Origin: Progne subis subis
Lineage: Eukaryota > Chordata > Aves > Passeriformes > Hirundinidae
Assembly (NCBI GenBank): GCA_022316685.1
Contig: JAKJHU010000837.1
Span: 1 to 64,000 of the forward strand
Direction: 5' to 3'
DNA: 64,000 nt
The notes beneath the pieces were generated by a model. The model did not search any database, was not told the origin of the DNA, and was given only the letters and a program-made list of their open reading frames with translations. A program made the position numbers and the translations under genes. This document shows, one piece after another, positions 49,171 through 60,110 of the stretch (positions within the stretch are counted from its first letter, which is position 1; each line of letters opens with the position of its first letter).

Positions 49171-51389
49171 GTAAGTCCTGACAAACCATGGCTGTGCCTT
49201 GAGTTCCCTCTGGTCCAGTGCCATTCATTAGGAAGTTTTCCTGCTGCAGTTATGGAGAAATATTTCAAAGAGCTTCTAAGTAATATGTAGTTCTGTTTTA
49301 AAGGGTGTATTTAATTTCTGTTCTCATTACACAAGAGGTGATTGCAGCATTCTTTGGTTGATATTGACCCAGGGTCTCCCAAGGAGGTCTGGCCTGCTCA
49401 GAGAAGCTGTGCTTTGGGATCGGACCCAGTGTGGACAACCTTGCTCCACATTCCCAAACCACATCCTATCTCTTCTCACTCACCTGGGACCTGCTTTCCT
49501 TGGAGACCTGGCTGCACTTAGCCAAAGAAGGATTTTCCTCTTTTCTTTTTGAAGCAATCTAAAACTCCTGAGTTTCCCCAGTGAAAACAGAAACCCTCCT
49601 CAAGTGTGTGCCAAGCCCAAGGTGCCACCAAGAGCACTGCAGCCCTGCCCTGGGCCAGGAGTGAGGGTGGATCATCATCCCAACCTGCCCTGGGCCATTG
49701 CAAGGGGCTGTGGCCATGGACACTGCACTGACCCCACTGCTGCCTTTGGATCCCTCATCCCTTCAAGTTTCCTTGGAAAGCGCCCCAAGGACCCATTTCT
49801 GCAGCCAGGTTCCATGGCCAGGGGGATGTGGGGGCTGCAGGTGGTCAATGCCCCATCCCTGGAAACATTCAAGTGCAGCTGGGACAGGGCTCTGAACAAC
49901 CTGATGTGGTGAAAGATGTCCCCTGCTCATCCAGGCCTGGACAAGAGGCCTGAGTGAGGCCTGAACAGCAGGCCCTGAGCCAAAGGTGACCTCTGCATCA
50001 ACCTTCCAGCCAAAGGTTATCTTTGTATCTGCTCATTAGTGAAATATGCATGGTCATTAGCACTGTGATAGATGTATCCACTCATTAGTGAGACATGTAT
50101 TGACCTTGCTGTGTTTAGAAGCCAGACAAGGCCATGAAATCTGACATCTGGCCTTGTTTGGGGCTGGATGGTCAAAGTCACCTCCCTTGGTTCCTCCTTG
50201 GGCCCTGGCCAGGCTTTGGGAGGACCCAAGAGGAGGATGAAACCAGCTGTTCCTGCCTAGAAGTGCTGTCAGTTGGTTTATTCAGCACTATCAGAGCTGG
50301 GCCCTCTCCCAGCCAGGTTGGAGCCTCACCTGTGGCTGGAGGCACCTGCAGCAATTCCCAGTGTCCGGGAGTGGCTCTGCAGTCCTTGGCTGGGACAGCT
50401 TCCCCAGCTGATGTGTGCATGTGGGTGATGGGAAAGTCTGAGGGGAACTGGTGATGGATCTTTCTCAATCCCTGCAGGCAATCTTTGGTAGTGATGGTTG
50501 GGTGCATTGCTGAGCTGCTCCTTTTGTGCTCCTTTGCTGCTTTGAACTGCAGTAAATGATGCTGATTCCTTCAGGTGGTGTCTGTGTCTTTGGTGCTGAC
50601 CCTGCTCACTGGTAAATTAAAACTGGTGAAGTCTCGCCAGATCACACCAAAATGTCACTTTTTAAATGTAAATAAGGAATCAGTCCTATCCAAAATTCCT
50701 GGATGGGAAGCCCTTCCCTAGATCTTGCTGGCTCTGGAGTGGGCTGAGTTTGGAGCACTGTGCGAGCAGTGGGGCAGTCAGGTAAAAGAGGCTGAACTGC
50801 TGAATGTGTTCAAATGCATCCCAAAATTGCATATGGAAAAAGGCAAAGAACTTGTGGGTTTGGGAAGAAGAGGATGGATTTTATTAACAGCACATTGGAA
50901 ACAGCACCACAGAAGAATTGGTTTTGGAATGCTCCCACATGGAGTGAGGGAAGGAAGGTTTAAATCTTGAGCTCAGGTTCTTTGTGCAAGTGAAATATAG
51001 TATTATTATTAATAATAGCTATTTTAAAATATACAGTGATCTTATTTTTTTAATTTAATTTAAGTCAATAATGTGAAGGAATGCTGACAATACTAATTTG
51101 TTAGCTTTGGCTACTCTCTGTAACAATAATACCTGACAGAAAAGAACTGGCCAATACCCAAAAGTCAGTGGTAAACTTTGCAAATTGTAGAATAGGGATA
51201 AAGGAGGAAGGGATGAAATTGGTTATTTTACAGGGTTTGCTGATACTGTGATGTGGAATGCTTTGTCTTTTCCAGTGAAAAATACAGTGATTAAGGCTGC
51301 TGGGTTTTTCATGTACCTGACTATACATGAGCTGCAGGATTGATTGAACCGGTGAAGAGGGTTAAAAGAGCAGTTGAAAAAATGAGGAG
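49171..51389. repeat. right arm segment, no gene
   Basis: 49340-50590 mirrors 28480-29730. 50600-51389 has no left-arm partner and may be the decayed internal part of the retroelement whose dUTPase and env remnants follow. Confidence 0.45.
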
Positions 51390-51785
51390 ATGGGAACCTG
51401 TCCCGATGGAGAACCCATCTCCCAGATGTGCTCCATACCCTTAACATGGGCCCAGTGGGGAAATGGAAACTCTCTGGGTGTGCACAGCTGCACCCAGTTT
51501 GCAAATACAACCATGGACAGTGAGACTTGGACTTCCTGGGAAATTGTTCTGGGTGTGATGGCCCCTGACAGGGCCACTCCAGAGGCTGCAGGGCTGGACC
51601 TTCATGCATTGGAATTAATTAGGATAAATCAGAAGCAAATGAGAGTTATCAATACAGGAATAGGAATTCTGATTCCTCCAGGACACTTTGGTTTGATCAC
51701 TGCTTGTGCAGCTTGGCCTTGGAAAGTGTTCATACCATGGGAGGAGGAATTGATGCAGACTATCAAGGAGAAGTTAATCTGCTAA
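51390..51785 (+). pseudogene. retroviral dUTPase-like remnant
   Basis: An open stretch of 131 codons whose second half holds the dUTPase signatures AGLDL (motif 1) and [17 protein letters not shown] (motif 3 region). dUTPases hydrolyse dUTP and occur as retroviral pro/pol domains in betaretrovirus-like and ERV-L elements. The first half is not recognisable, motif 5 is not seen, and no genuine start is evident. It lies before env-like sequence, absent from the left arm. It could instead derive from a cellular dUTPase copy, but the flanking env argues for a retroelement. Confidence 0.6.
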
Positions 51786-52439
51786 ACAATATAAAAAAAG
51801 ATTGGATTATTCAACCCCATGATAGGGTAGCACAAATATCAATATTGTCAGTTTTAAAAACATTTTGAAAGAAAGAGATCCACCTCCAATCAGCACTGTT
51901 GGTAGAGATAGAGGGTTTGGATCCAGCAGTCCTAATAATGGAGCCAGAGTGTGGGTGCAGAGGCCAAATGGCCCTCCTGAGCCAGCTGAGGGAACAGCTC
52001 TGGGGAAAGACAGCACTATTTGAATTCTGAAACCTGGGCAGGAATAATGGAAATATGTCCCTTCATATTCCCATTGTGTGTTCTATGCCAGAACAAGTCA
52101 ATATTGTGGGATATTTTTTTACAGATCCTGACAAACCAAATCTCCCTGTTTGCTCCAGTGGCCTCTTTGGAAAATGCTCTGGGTTGCGGGGTTCCATGTG
52201 AAGGCTGATGTGACACTGAGTGACTTCCACAGGAATTCCAGCCAGGAGCCTGGGTGCCTGCCAGGGACTGGGACCTGGAACCTCTCCAGCCAAAACCCCA
52301 CCAAGCCGTGTTACCCACAGAGATCACAGGAAAGCTGAACAGCAAAGGACCTTGGGGGCAATATTCTGGAATTAAAAAGGCACTAGCTCCATGGACAACA
52401 GAATTATTGTTCCTAATACAAATGAGTTTGAGGAAAAAG

Positions 52440-53470
52440 AATGAGTACCCTTGTCACTGAAGTACTGCTTATAGCTGTAAGTTGTATCTTGTTAGTCAGC
52501 CAGAATCTTTGTTTGCCAGAAACACCTCGAGTTTCACCAAGGGATTAGTCATGAAAATATTTATGAGAATGTAAAGATCAAAGTAGCCAAAATATTCAAT
52601 GTGACTAATTGCTGGGTATGTTCTCAACTAATATTGGGAGGAATGGGGTTCCTTTGGAGGACCCACCCTACGGATTGCCCAGAACTCTGTCAATGGGCTC
52701 TGACTCATGAGGGAGCCAGTGCAGTACAGAAAACTGTGCTGTGGAACACGGGAATACAATTATCAGCTTTACAGAATTCACTAGGATTTCCCTTCAAGAG
52801 AAACCAAACCCTGTTATAGTTAGAGGCCATAATGTGAAGGAATTTCTGTGCTTTACCATCACTCACAATGTCCATAGAACTCGGGGTGCTGGAGCTGGTC
52901 AGAGTCAGTGTCACACCAGTCCCAGCTGCAAGGGCCACTGTGAAACTCCTCTGAGCCAAAGGCACTGGGACACAACCGCAGTACAGGGAGGAGCCCTGGA
53001 TCCAATCATCAACCCACAGTGGGAAATAGGAAATCAGACCTTTGGTCCTGGGAATGGGAGCTGCTGGATGTGTGGAGATTGTCCATAAACAGCTTCCTAA
53101 AGGATGGTTTGGGTCCTGTTTCCAAGCAATATTGATGCCTCCCTTGAGGGTACTTTGGCAGCAACCACAAGAAAGAGTTGGGACAAGAGAACGTTTCCCC
53201 CCAAAGAGTGCCTTTGGTCTCAGAAAGCCAAAGATTCTGGTTCACCCTGTGCCCCATGTGCACTGCCTTCTCCTGTGGAGTTTATATTAACAAGCTAAAT
53301 CCATTATTAGAAGAAGTAAAAAGAGATGCTATTAAAATATACAATAGCACATCCACTGAGCTCCAACAAACATGAATGGGGGCTCTACAGAACTGCATCT
53401 TCTTGGATTATCTGCTTGCTGTCTAGAGAGGAGCCTGTGCTATTCTAGGACAGGAATGTTGCAGGAATCA
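52440..53470 (+). pseudogene. retroviral env-like remnant, right arm
   Basis: Broken frames include a NCWVC segment (near 52607), a GSCWMC segment (near 53058) and, around 53280-53450, a part like the transmembrane-subunit N-heptad and the LQN..LDYLLA region of gamma-type envelopes. Stops and frame changes occur throughout. There is no continuous surface or transmembrane subunit. It is distinct from the env fragment at 15436. The left arm keeps only the 3' part. Confidence 0.5.
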
Positions 53471-54479
53471 GTGCTGGGTTTGAAGTCCAACAATCAGGAA
53501 TCACCTCGATAGAAAGATCAGGAGAAGAGAGGCAGAAAGAAGAAAATTCTTCATGGTGGGATTGGCCTTCAAATTGTAGGCTGCTGCAAAATGCGTTTGT
53601 GGCAGTCACTGCAATCATTGCAGTGTGAGAACTTAGTTTCTTATGATTCCATGTTAGAGTTGTCGTGACACCTCATCTGGCTTTGTCTGGGGCTGTAAGA
53701 TCAAAGCCAACTCCCTTGCTTCCTCCTTGAGCCCTGGTCAGGCTTTGGGAGAAACCAAATGGAGAATGAAACCAGATGTTTCCACACTAGAAGTGATGTC
53801 AGCTTGTTTGTTTAACAGTGTAAAAGCTGGGCCCTCTCCCAATGAGGTTGGAGCCTCCTTGTCTGCAAAGGTGGGTTAGGGTTAACTGCACCTGCAGGAA
53901 TTCCCAGTGTCCAGCAGTGTCTCTCCAGTCCTTAGCTGTGAAAGGGTTAAAAGCACTGTGCCTGGGCATACTTAAGAATAAAATACACTTGGAAGCTAGC
54001 AAATGTTAACCACAAGCTTAAGGACACTGGATAAAAACTTGTCAAGAAATAGGGGACAAAACTTGCAAAAATGAAGGACAGAGCTTGCCAAAACCAGTGA
54101 GAAAGTCACTGAAAACGGCAAACAAGAGACTGCAAATGCCTAGAGGAGAAAGGTGAAAAGGCACAGCGATGATGTCCAGCCTTCATCTGGAGACCACCAA
54201 GGAAAAGGTGTACCCTTCCTCAGTGCCACCACCAGAGTGCTGTGCCTGTGCCTCTCCTATGCTAATGATAGAAATGGGTTCTAAGATACAGTTTGCATGC
54301 CCACACCTATTCCAAGGAAAACTTCAACTATGCATGAAGTATAGCCATATATTGTCATCTGCTGTGTGCCTGTGTGCATGCTGTTGGGAGGAGATATCTC
54401 CACGCACCCGGTATTCTGAATAAAGCAAATCCCTGCTTCTTGGACTTTGTCTCAGAAGTGTCTCTTGGCCCGGTTTGGG
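53471..54479. repeat. right arm segment, no gene
   Basis: Mirrors 26361-27180 and 27646-27840. Short frames only. Confidence 0.5.
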
Positions 54480-54740
54480 ACGATTCACTTCCATGGGGTT
54501 CTGTCAAGTCCCAGTGGAACCTTGGTGCCAGATTGTTCCACAGCCTCACAATGCTCTCCTGGCTTCCATGGGGTCCCTCTGTGACTCACTGCAGCCTTGG
54601 CTCCATCAGGCTCTCTTGGGTTCCATGGTGCACAAGCCTTTTCCACATCTGAGCCTTGCTTCCAGGAGTTCCATCGACTGACAGTGGCTGTCTGCATTCC
54701 ATGAGGCCCAGCTAGATCACAGCAGAGCCTTGCTTTCATC
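54480..54740 (-). repeat. degenerate minisatellite, right arm
   Basis: The reverse complement of 26095-26360 with very high similarity. Confidence 0.65.
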
Positions 54741-55140
54741 AGGCTCTGATACCTCTTCTGCCAACTGACAGGGGCGATTTAAAGAACACAGAAACCCATG
54801 GAAAGAATGGTCTTATTCAACTGTGAGTATTAAGGCAACACAAAAGTAAAATTATATATTCAATGAAATTACGTGTTTAGCTTTAGCAACAATCAAAAAG
54901 AGGCAAGGTAATGCACCTAATGAATATTAGAGGAGAGAAAGAACAGGGATTGAGAAGGATCCATCACCAGTTGTCAAAATACTCCACCCTCACTCAGAGT
55001 CTGCAGTCACTGGGGAGTCCTGTTTCACAGCAAGGACATGGAGAACCTTTCCAAGCATATGGGAAAATCCTATATGGTGAATCCACCCGGAGATGAGGTC
55101 TCCGAATTTGCTCTGAAAGTGGGTCCAGCTTTTTGTTGGG
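54741..55140 (-). repeat. outer end of right inverted-repeat arm
   Basis: Matches 25680-26094 in reverse. The TATA-containing part of the left arm is altered here. Homology ends at about 55140. Confidence 0.5.
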
Positions 55141-55264
55141 GATTACTTTTGTTCCCTTTTGTCTTAAAGAATTTTTTCCCCATAAGTTACTAGGAAACAA
55201 AGTGCTGATACTTAGAGGGTACTTGACTAACACAAAAAGATGTGGCCAAGAGGGATACTATCAC

Positions 55265-55903
55265 ATGAAGTTTGGGGGAGGGAAAAAGGATAGGGCAGGG
55301 GGGAGCTGAGTTTCTTTTTTCCTGCTCTCGACATTGGAGAGGCATGGCTGGGCTGCTGCTTGCTGCATGAGGAGTCCACTGTTAACGGAGGGTCCGGTCC
55401 TGGGAATTCTACCACCATCCATCATCTGCTGGAGTGCCCAGGAATTCGGAGCCCCCTTTGCCTGCCCTGCTGGAGCTGGGCCAGCCCTGTCCAGCCGTTG
55501 CAGCTTCTTCAGCACTGCTCACTTTGCTGGGACACCCCACTGCTTGCCAGGATGTTCCACATTTGCCTGCTGGGGACCCTCGCTGATCCATCCACCAGCC
55601 GGAGAGTTTCCACAGTTCCAGCTTGATGCTCTTGGGGTCCCAAAGGATCAGACTGCCCTGGGCTCTGCGAAACAAAGCCCCTCGAGGTTCCTGGTTCTGT
55701 TTATTATTAATGCTGTAGTGGTTGTTTGTTTGCCTTGTTATACTTACTAGTAAAGTGCTGTTATTCCTTTCCCCATAGCTCTGACTGAAACCCTCTTTAA
55801 ACTTCTAAATTATAAGAACTTGGAGGGAAAGGATTGGAATTTCCCAATTCTGAGAGAGGCCCTGCCCCTCCCTGGCAGATACCTGTCTTTTCAAACCAAG
55901 ACA
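55265..55903 (+). mobile_element. solo LTR-like element ending CCAAGACA
   Basis: The 3' end 'cttttcaaaccaagaca' matches the terminal inverted motif TGTCTTGG..CCAAGACA of a common passerine LTR family. 'actagtaaagtgctgttatt' near 55747 resembles its R/U5. The 5' limit is approximate. Confidence 0.6.
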
Positions 55904-56269
55904 TGCTCCCAGCCCTGATCCATGGGGATGGGAATGTCCCGCTCCCTTCCCGGGGCAGGGTTACACCTGAGCCAGGTGTGCAGGGCAGGACCTTGCCCTG
56001 ACCCCAAGCCCTGTCCCACCTGCAGGATCTGCTTCCCCTCGGCCTCTTCCTCCTGCGGCCCCAAGCCCAGCTTTGTGCTAAACAAAGGGGCTGGGGCGGG
56101 GTCATCCCCCGGCGGGGGCTGCGCACCCCCTCTGCCCCCTCCCCAAATTCCCTCCTGAGGGCAGCAGGAGCTGGGGCAGGAGCCCTGTGGGGAGGGAAAA
56201 GGGGGAGACACTGGGATGGGGGGGTCACACACGCTCTGGGGGGGGACACACAGAGCCCCTGGGGACCCC

Positions 56270-56345
56270 CCTCACCTTCTCCTGCAGCACCAGGAGGATG
56301 AACCCCAACATGGAGCCTCCAAATCCCAGCAATGTCATTGAGACA
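56270..56345 (-). pseudogene. possible MHC class II beta transmembrane exon
   Basis: On the minus strand this reads TLLGFGGSMLGFILLVLQEK and then a GTGAGG splice donor. The glycine-rich hydrophobic pattern resembles the transmembrane exon of bird MHC class II beta chains, which also end at such a donor. It lies on the opposite strand to the beta-1 fragment 350 bp away, so the two cannot belong to one gene in normal order. A chance hydrophobic frame is possible. Confidence 0.33.
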
Positions 56346-56695
56346 GAGTCTAGTGACAGCTTTGGGGGTCTGGGGGAGTCACAACTGCCCCAAAATGCCT
56401 TCCCAACCCCACAGCTACTCCTAGAACCCTCAAACCAGACCACAGCTCCTGCCCAAGACACCTCCACCCCCTCTACAAGAAAAATGTCCCCAAAACCCAC
56501 AACCCCCCCTTCCCATCTCCCCCAAGACCTACCCAAATTCTCTCCAACCACACAGCCCTGCCAGGACCCCAACACTCCCTCAACAACCCCCCCAGAATGC
56601 CCCAAGCCCCCTCCCAGAAACAGAAATGCCCCCAAGAGCCGCAAAAGCCTCTCTCAGTCCCTCCAAGAGTCCCTAAAACCCCTCCCAGCCCCTCA

Positions 56696-56897
56696 TGGCA
56701 CTGAGCAGAGTGGTTGGTGGACAGTAACATCCACAGCCAGGAACAGCTCGGGCACTTCAGAAGAGATTTGGGCACTTTGGGGGGAACACCCTGGATGGGG
56801 AGACGCAGGCCTGGGACTGGGACAAACAACCGGAATGCCTGGAGAACAGACAGGCTCAGGTGGACACATTCTGCTGCAACAACTACGAGATCATGGC
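56696..56897 (+). pseudogene. MHC class II beta chain, exon 2 (beta-1 domain) fragment
   Basis: Codons resemble the beta-1 antigen-binding domain: an NIHSQEQLGHF stretch where class II beta has I-Y/H-N-R-E-Q-x-x-H-F, then GETQAWDWDKQPECLENRQA and VDTFCCNNYEI. The last matches the conserved V-D-T-F-C-R-H-N-Y-E with its disulfide cysteine. About 200 of the usual 270 bp are present. The frame changes near 56705 and near 56785 (a G-run), and the 5' part of the exon is missing or unrecognisable. The protein would present peptides to CD4 T cells at the cell surface; this piece cannot. No beta-2 exon follows. Confidence 0.75.
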
Positions 56898-56905
56898 CAT
56901 GTCCC

Positions 56906-57470
56906 TTGCCTTGGGTGGTCCCAGAACACCTAAATTCTCCTGAATATTCCCTGAACACAAAATCCACACTCAAAACCCCAAAAAACAATGCAGCTTTAGA
57001 TGTCTGCTGGATTTCTTTATTTTTACCCCAATTCTGGGTGTTTTGATGGGATAAGCATGGGAATTATTCAGGTAGGGAAAGATCTCCAAGATTATCCAGC
57101 ATTGCTTGGTGCCACCAAAAGAAACAACTGGGCAGACCAGATCAGATTTTTGGGCTGTAAAGTCAACAAATCAGCTCTTCCAATCTGATTTCCAGTGTCA
57201 GTTAGTCACGATGGATGTTCTTGCCCCTACATTCATCCAGGTGCCTGTGACGATCCAGGAGGACGTGGAGGCCATCAGCCAGATGTCTTCTCAACCTAGA
57301 TCATCAGGAATGTGGGTCACCAAGGGGGTGACCAACATGGGTCCTCTGATGGGGATGGAGTTGGAGCAATGCACGAAGCTCTTCCCACATTTGGGGCACT
57401 CACAGGGCTTCCCTTACTGGAGCCTCTGTTCGTGTTGGATCAAGTGAGAGGTGTCTGAGAAGCTCTTCCC
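56906..57470 (-). other. 3' flank of zinc-finger copy 3
   Basis: 57290-57478 (minus) continues the zinc-finger reading after the premature stop: the decayed remainder of the last finger, then a relic finger as in the other copies. Further 3' sequence is unassigned. Confidence 0.5.
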
Positions 57471-58658
57471 TCACTGGGGACCTTCGTAGGGCCTCTCCCC
57501 AGTGTGGATGCGCCGGTGCCTGATGAGGTTGGAGTTGTGCTTGAAGCCCTTCCCGTAGTCAGGGCAGCGGAAGGGCCTCTCCTCTGTGTGAATCTGCTCG
57601 TGAACGAGGAGACTAGAGCTGGTCCGAAACCTCTTGTGACACTTAGGACACTCGTAGGGCCTCTCCCCGGTGTGGATCATTTGATGGATGATCAGCTGGG
57701 ACCTCCTGTTGAAGCCCTTCCCACACTCCCCACACTTGTATGGCCTTTCCTCAGCGTGGATGTTCTGGTGACAGATTAGATTGGATCTGCGGCTGAAGCT
57801 CTTCCCACACTGCTCACACTCATAGGGCCATTCCCTGGTGTGGATCCTCAGGTGGCAGATCAGGTGGGAGCTCTGGCTGAAGCTCATCCCACATTCCCCA
57901 CACTCGTAGGGCCTCTCCCCAGTGTGGATGCGCCGATGCCTGATGAGGTTGGAGTTGTGCTTGAAGCCCTTCCCACATTCAGGGCAGTGGAAGGGCCTCT
58001 CCTCTGTGTGAATCCACTGGTGCTTGAGGAGATCTGAGCTGGTCTGAAACCTCTTCCCACATTTGGGACACTTGTGGGGCCTCTCCCCAGTGTGGGTCCA
58101 GTATTGTCTGATCAGGAGGGAGCCACAGCTGAAGCTCTTCCCACCCTCCAAGCACTTGTGGGGCTTCTCCCCATCATGAAGCTGCTCATGGACCACCAGG
58201 TCTGAGCCCTGGATGAAGTCCTGTCCACCTTCCTGGCACAGGGTGGGTCTTTCCTCCTCAGAGCACGCTAGGATGGGTTTAGAGCTTCTCCTTGTGTGCC
58301 ATCTTTGGAGCTTTCCCTCCTCTATGGATTTCTGCACTGTGGAGCCACTCAAAATGACCTCTTCCACAAGGTTCTGCCTCAGGGATTTATCCTTCCTGGT
58401 CTCCATCCACAGCTCCTTATCTAGGGGAGGAAGGACAAAGAGATGATGGGATTTGCCTCCGTGCCAGAAGGAAGGGGAAGGAGATCCCCTCAGTGTGTCC
58501 CCAGCAGGACGGCGTTGGCAGCGGGGTTGTCCTGCAGCCAGAGGCCATTCTGGGTTGGGAGATGGAGCAGGAGAGAGGGGGAAAGGGGCCCTGACTTCCT
58601 CCTCACCTGCCTGGCTGTCCTGGGGCATCTTCCTCTTTCTCACAGCCTCCTCCTCCAT
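57471..58658 (-). CDS. C2H2 zinc-finger protein, copy 3 (open, C-terminally truncated)
   Basis: A likely nuclear DNA-binding protein. Exon 1 (58658-58607) encodes [17 protein letters not shown]; a 186-bp GT-AG intron (58606-58421) separates it from exon 2 (58420-57471). Spliced length is 333 residues. The intron is also open, so an unspliced frame exists. An acidic leader precedes two degenerate fingers (one lacks a Cys and a His). Six canonical fingers follow, then a seventh with Cys to Tyr (CPDYGKGF), at about residues 133-328. Base-contact positions (-1,2,3,6) read T-S-D-K, H-S-N-R, Q-S-H-C, R-S-N-C, R-S-Q-I, T-S-S-V, H-S-N-R. The next finger ends at once: Cys to Gly, then TGT to TGA. No KRAB or SCAN domain is seen. 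It may be a gene, or a pseudogene at an early stage. Confidence 0.75.
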   Translation of the reverse strand: MEEEAVRKRKMPQDSQAGEEEVRAPFPLSPAPSPNPEWPLAAGQPRCQRRPAGDTLRGSPSPSFWHGGKSHHLFVLPPLDKELWMETRKDKSLRQNLVEEVILSGSTVQKSIEEGKLQRWHTRRSSKPILACSEEERPTLCQEGGQDFIQGSDLVVHEQLHDGEKPHKCLEGGKSFSCGSLLIRQYWTHTGERPHKCPKCGKRFQTSSDLLKHQWIHTEERPFHCPECGKGFKHNSNLIRHRRIHTGERPYECGECGMSFSQSSHLICHLRIHTREWPYECEQCGKSFSRRSNLICHQNIHAEERPYKCGECGKGFNRRSQLIIHQMIHTGERPYECPKCHKRFRTSSSLLVHEQIHTEERPFRCPDYGKGFKHNSNLIRHRRIHTGERPYEGPQ

Positions 58659-59327
58659 CCAGCCAAGGTTTGGGAACGGGTAGTCCTGTCTTTGGGAAAA
58701 AGAAAGGATGAGTATGTTGAGTTTGAAGGTCCCTCTGCTCAAGTCCATCTCTACAAGTCACCAGATATCTGGAGCCCCTAATAGCCTATCAAACACCAAG
58801 AGCAGCCCTGAAAATTCCTTTCTGGAGTTCCCTGTCTCTGGTCTCTCTCCTTTGGTGTTTGGGGCTTCCCCCCTGTCCCAGCTGCTGGGTGTCACACCTG
58901 TACTGGGGGTTCCCCATCTACTCAGTCCCTTCCCTCTCCAGGCTGCTGGAAATCCCAGGAAGCCAAAATATTTCCCCCTTTTTCATTTTCCATTTAGGGA
59001 TGCTGGGGGGGGGGGGTTGGAATCCCAGGGTCCCTTCTCCCCTTATTCTCTGCGTTGGGGTGCAGGAGGTCCAAGGAGTTCCCACTGCCCCACTCCAGGT
59101 TGTTGAGGGTCTTGCAAATTGCGGCACTTCCCCCTGTCTAGGCCCCTGGGGGACACAGGGCTCTGCTCCTCCAGGCTGCATCTGCCAGCAACCACCACTG
59201 GGACCCCCCAATGTCCCCCCAAGGGGCATTTTCCACCCAGCCTTGGAGTTCTTACTTCTCCAAACATCCCCTCCCAAAAAACCCCAACCCAGGGACCCCT
59301 CAGAGTATCTGAGCTGAGCTCCCCCTG
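58659..59327 (-). other. upstream / 5' UTR region of zinc-finger copy 3
   Basis: The reverse complement of the region before copies 1 and 2. It has no gene. Runs of identical bases here agree with copy 1 rather than copy 2. Confidence 0.45.
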
Positions 59328-60110
59328 TCTTGGGTTGGTAAGACAGCGGTCTGCTACGGAAGGGAGGAGCCTCCCTTGAAACAGAAAATATAAACCACCT
59401 CTCTTTGAATTATAATTTTGAAATTAATGGGCTCCCATGCAAAGATATAGCAGTAGGAATAACAGTTCTTTAGTAGAAAAATTAAACTAAAAATACAGAA
59501 GTAAAAAACAAATGTAAAAACAAACAAAAAACAAACAAAAAGAAAAAAAATTAAACTAAAGAAAAAGAAAACAAAACAACCAACCTGACAGAATCAGAAT
59601 CCAACCTGACACCAAGTTATTCAGGGTGTTGCTAGCAGTCAAATCAAATCGTGGCTGCAGTCCTCCTGGAGTGACAGATGTGGTTTTGTGGAAGCAGTGC
59701 TCCTGTAGAAGGGTGTAGTTTTCCTCTGAAGGTCCAGTGGTGGTGTAGATGTGTCTGCTCTTCCTCTGGGAATCCAGTGGAACCCAGAGTGCTCCTGGTG
59801 CTTTAAATCTCAGCTCATATCCAGGTGGGAATGCTTGACTCCTCCTTCTGGGTGGAGCATCTCACAATGGGATGATGTAATTTTATCAGTCATGCAATGA
59901 GAGACAACGGCCCATTAACAGAAGATACCTCCCTGGAGGGAGGATGGGTCATGGAAGAGATCAAGAACACTGCCCCATTTGGTTTTAACAGCTGGCCCCT
60001 TTAAGAGAAGATCCCACTCAGGGATATGAGGGATGAGTCATGGAAGAGATAAACAACCTGCCACAAATGGTGTTCACAGATGTTAATAGAATACATTTTT
60101 TTTTGTCACA
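59328..60110 (-). mobile_element. solo LTR (ERVL-like), copy 3
   Basis: The terminus 'tgtcttgggttggtaagaca' at 59328 resembles the family's TGTCTTGG end. An A-rich run (about 59495-59575) and the R/U5 and U3 parts follow, as in 1250-1945 reversed. It lies upstream of zinc-finger copy 3 in the same transcriptional direction. Confidence 0.68.

Noticed and set aside
58658..58748. Upstream extension of the zinc-finger protein to a frame of 425 residues
   Set aside because: The extension crosses a likely splice acceptor and the 186-bp GT-AG intron. The ATG at 58658 with splicing fits the family better.
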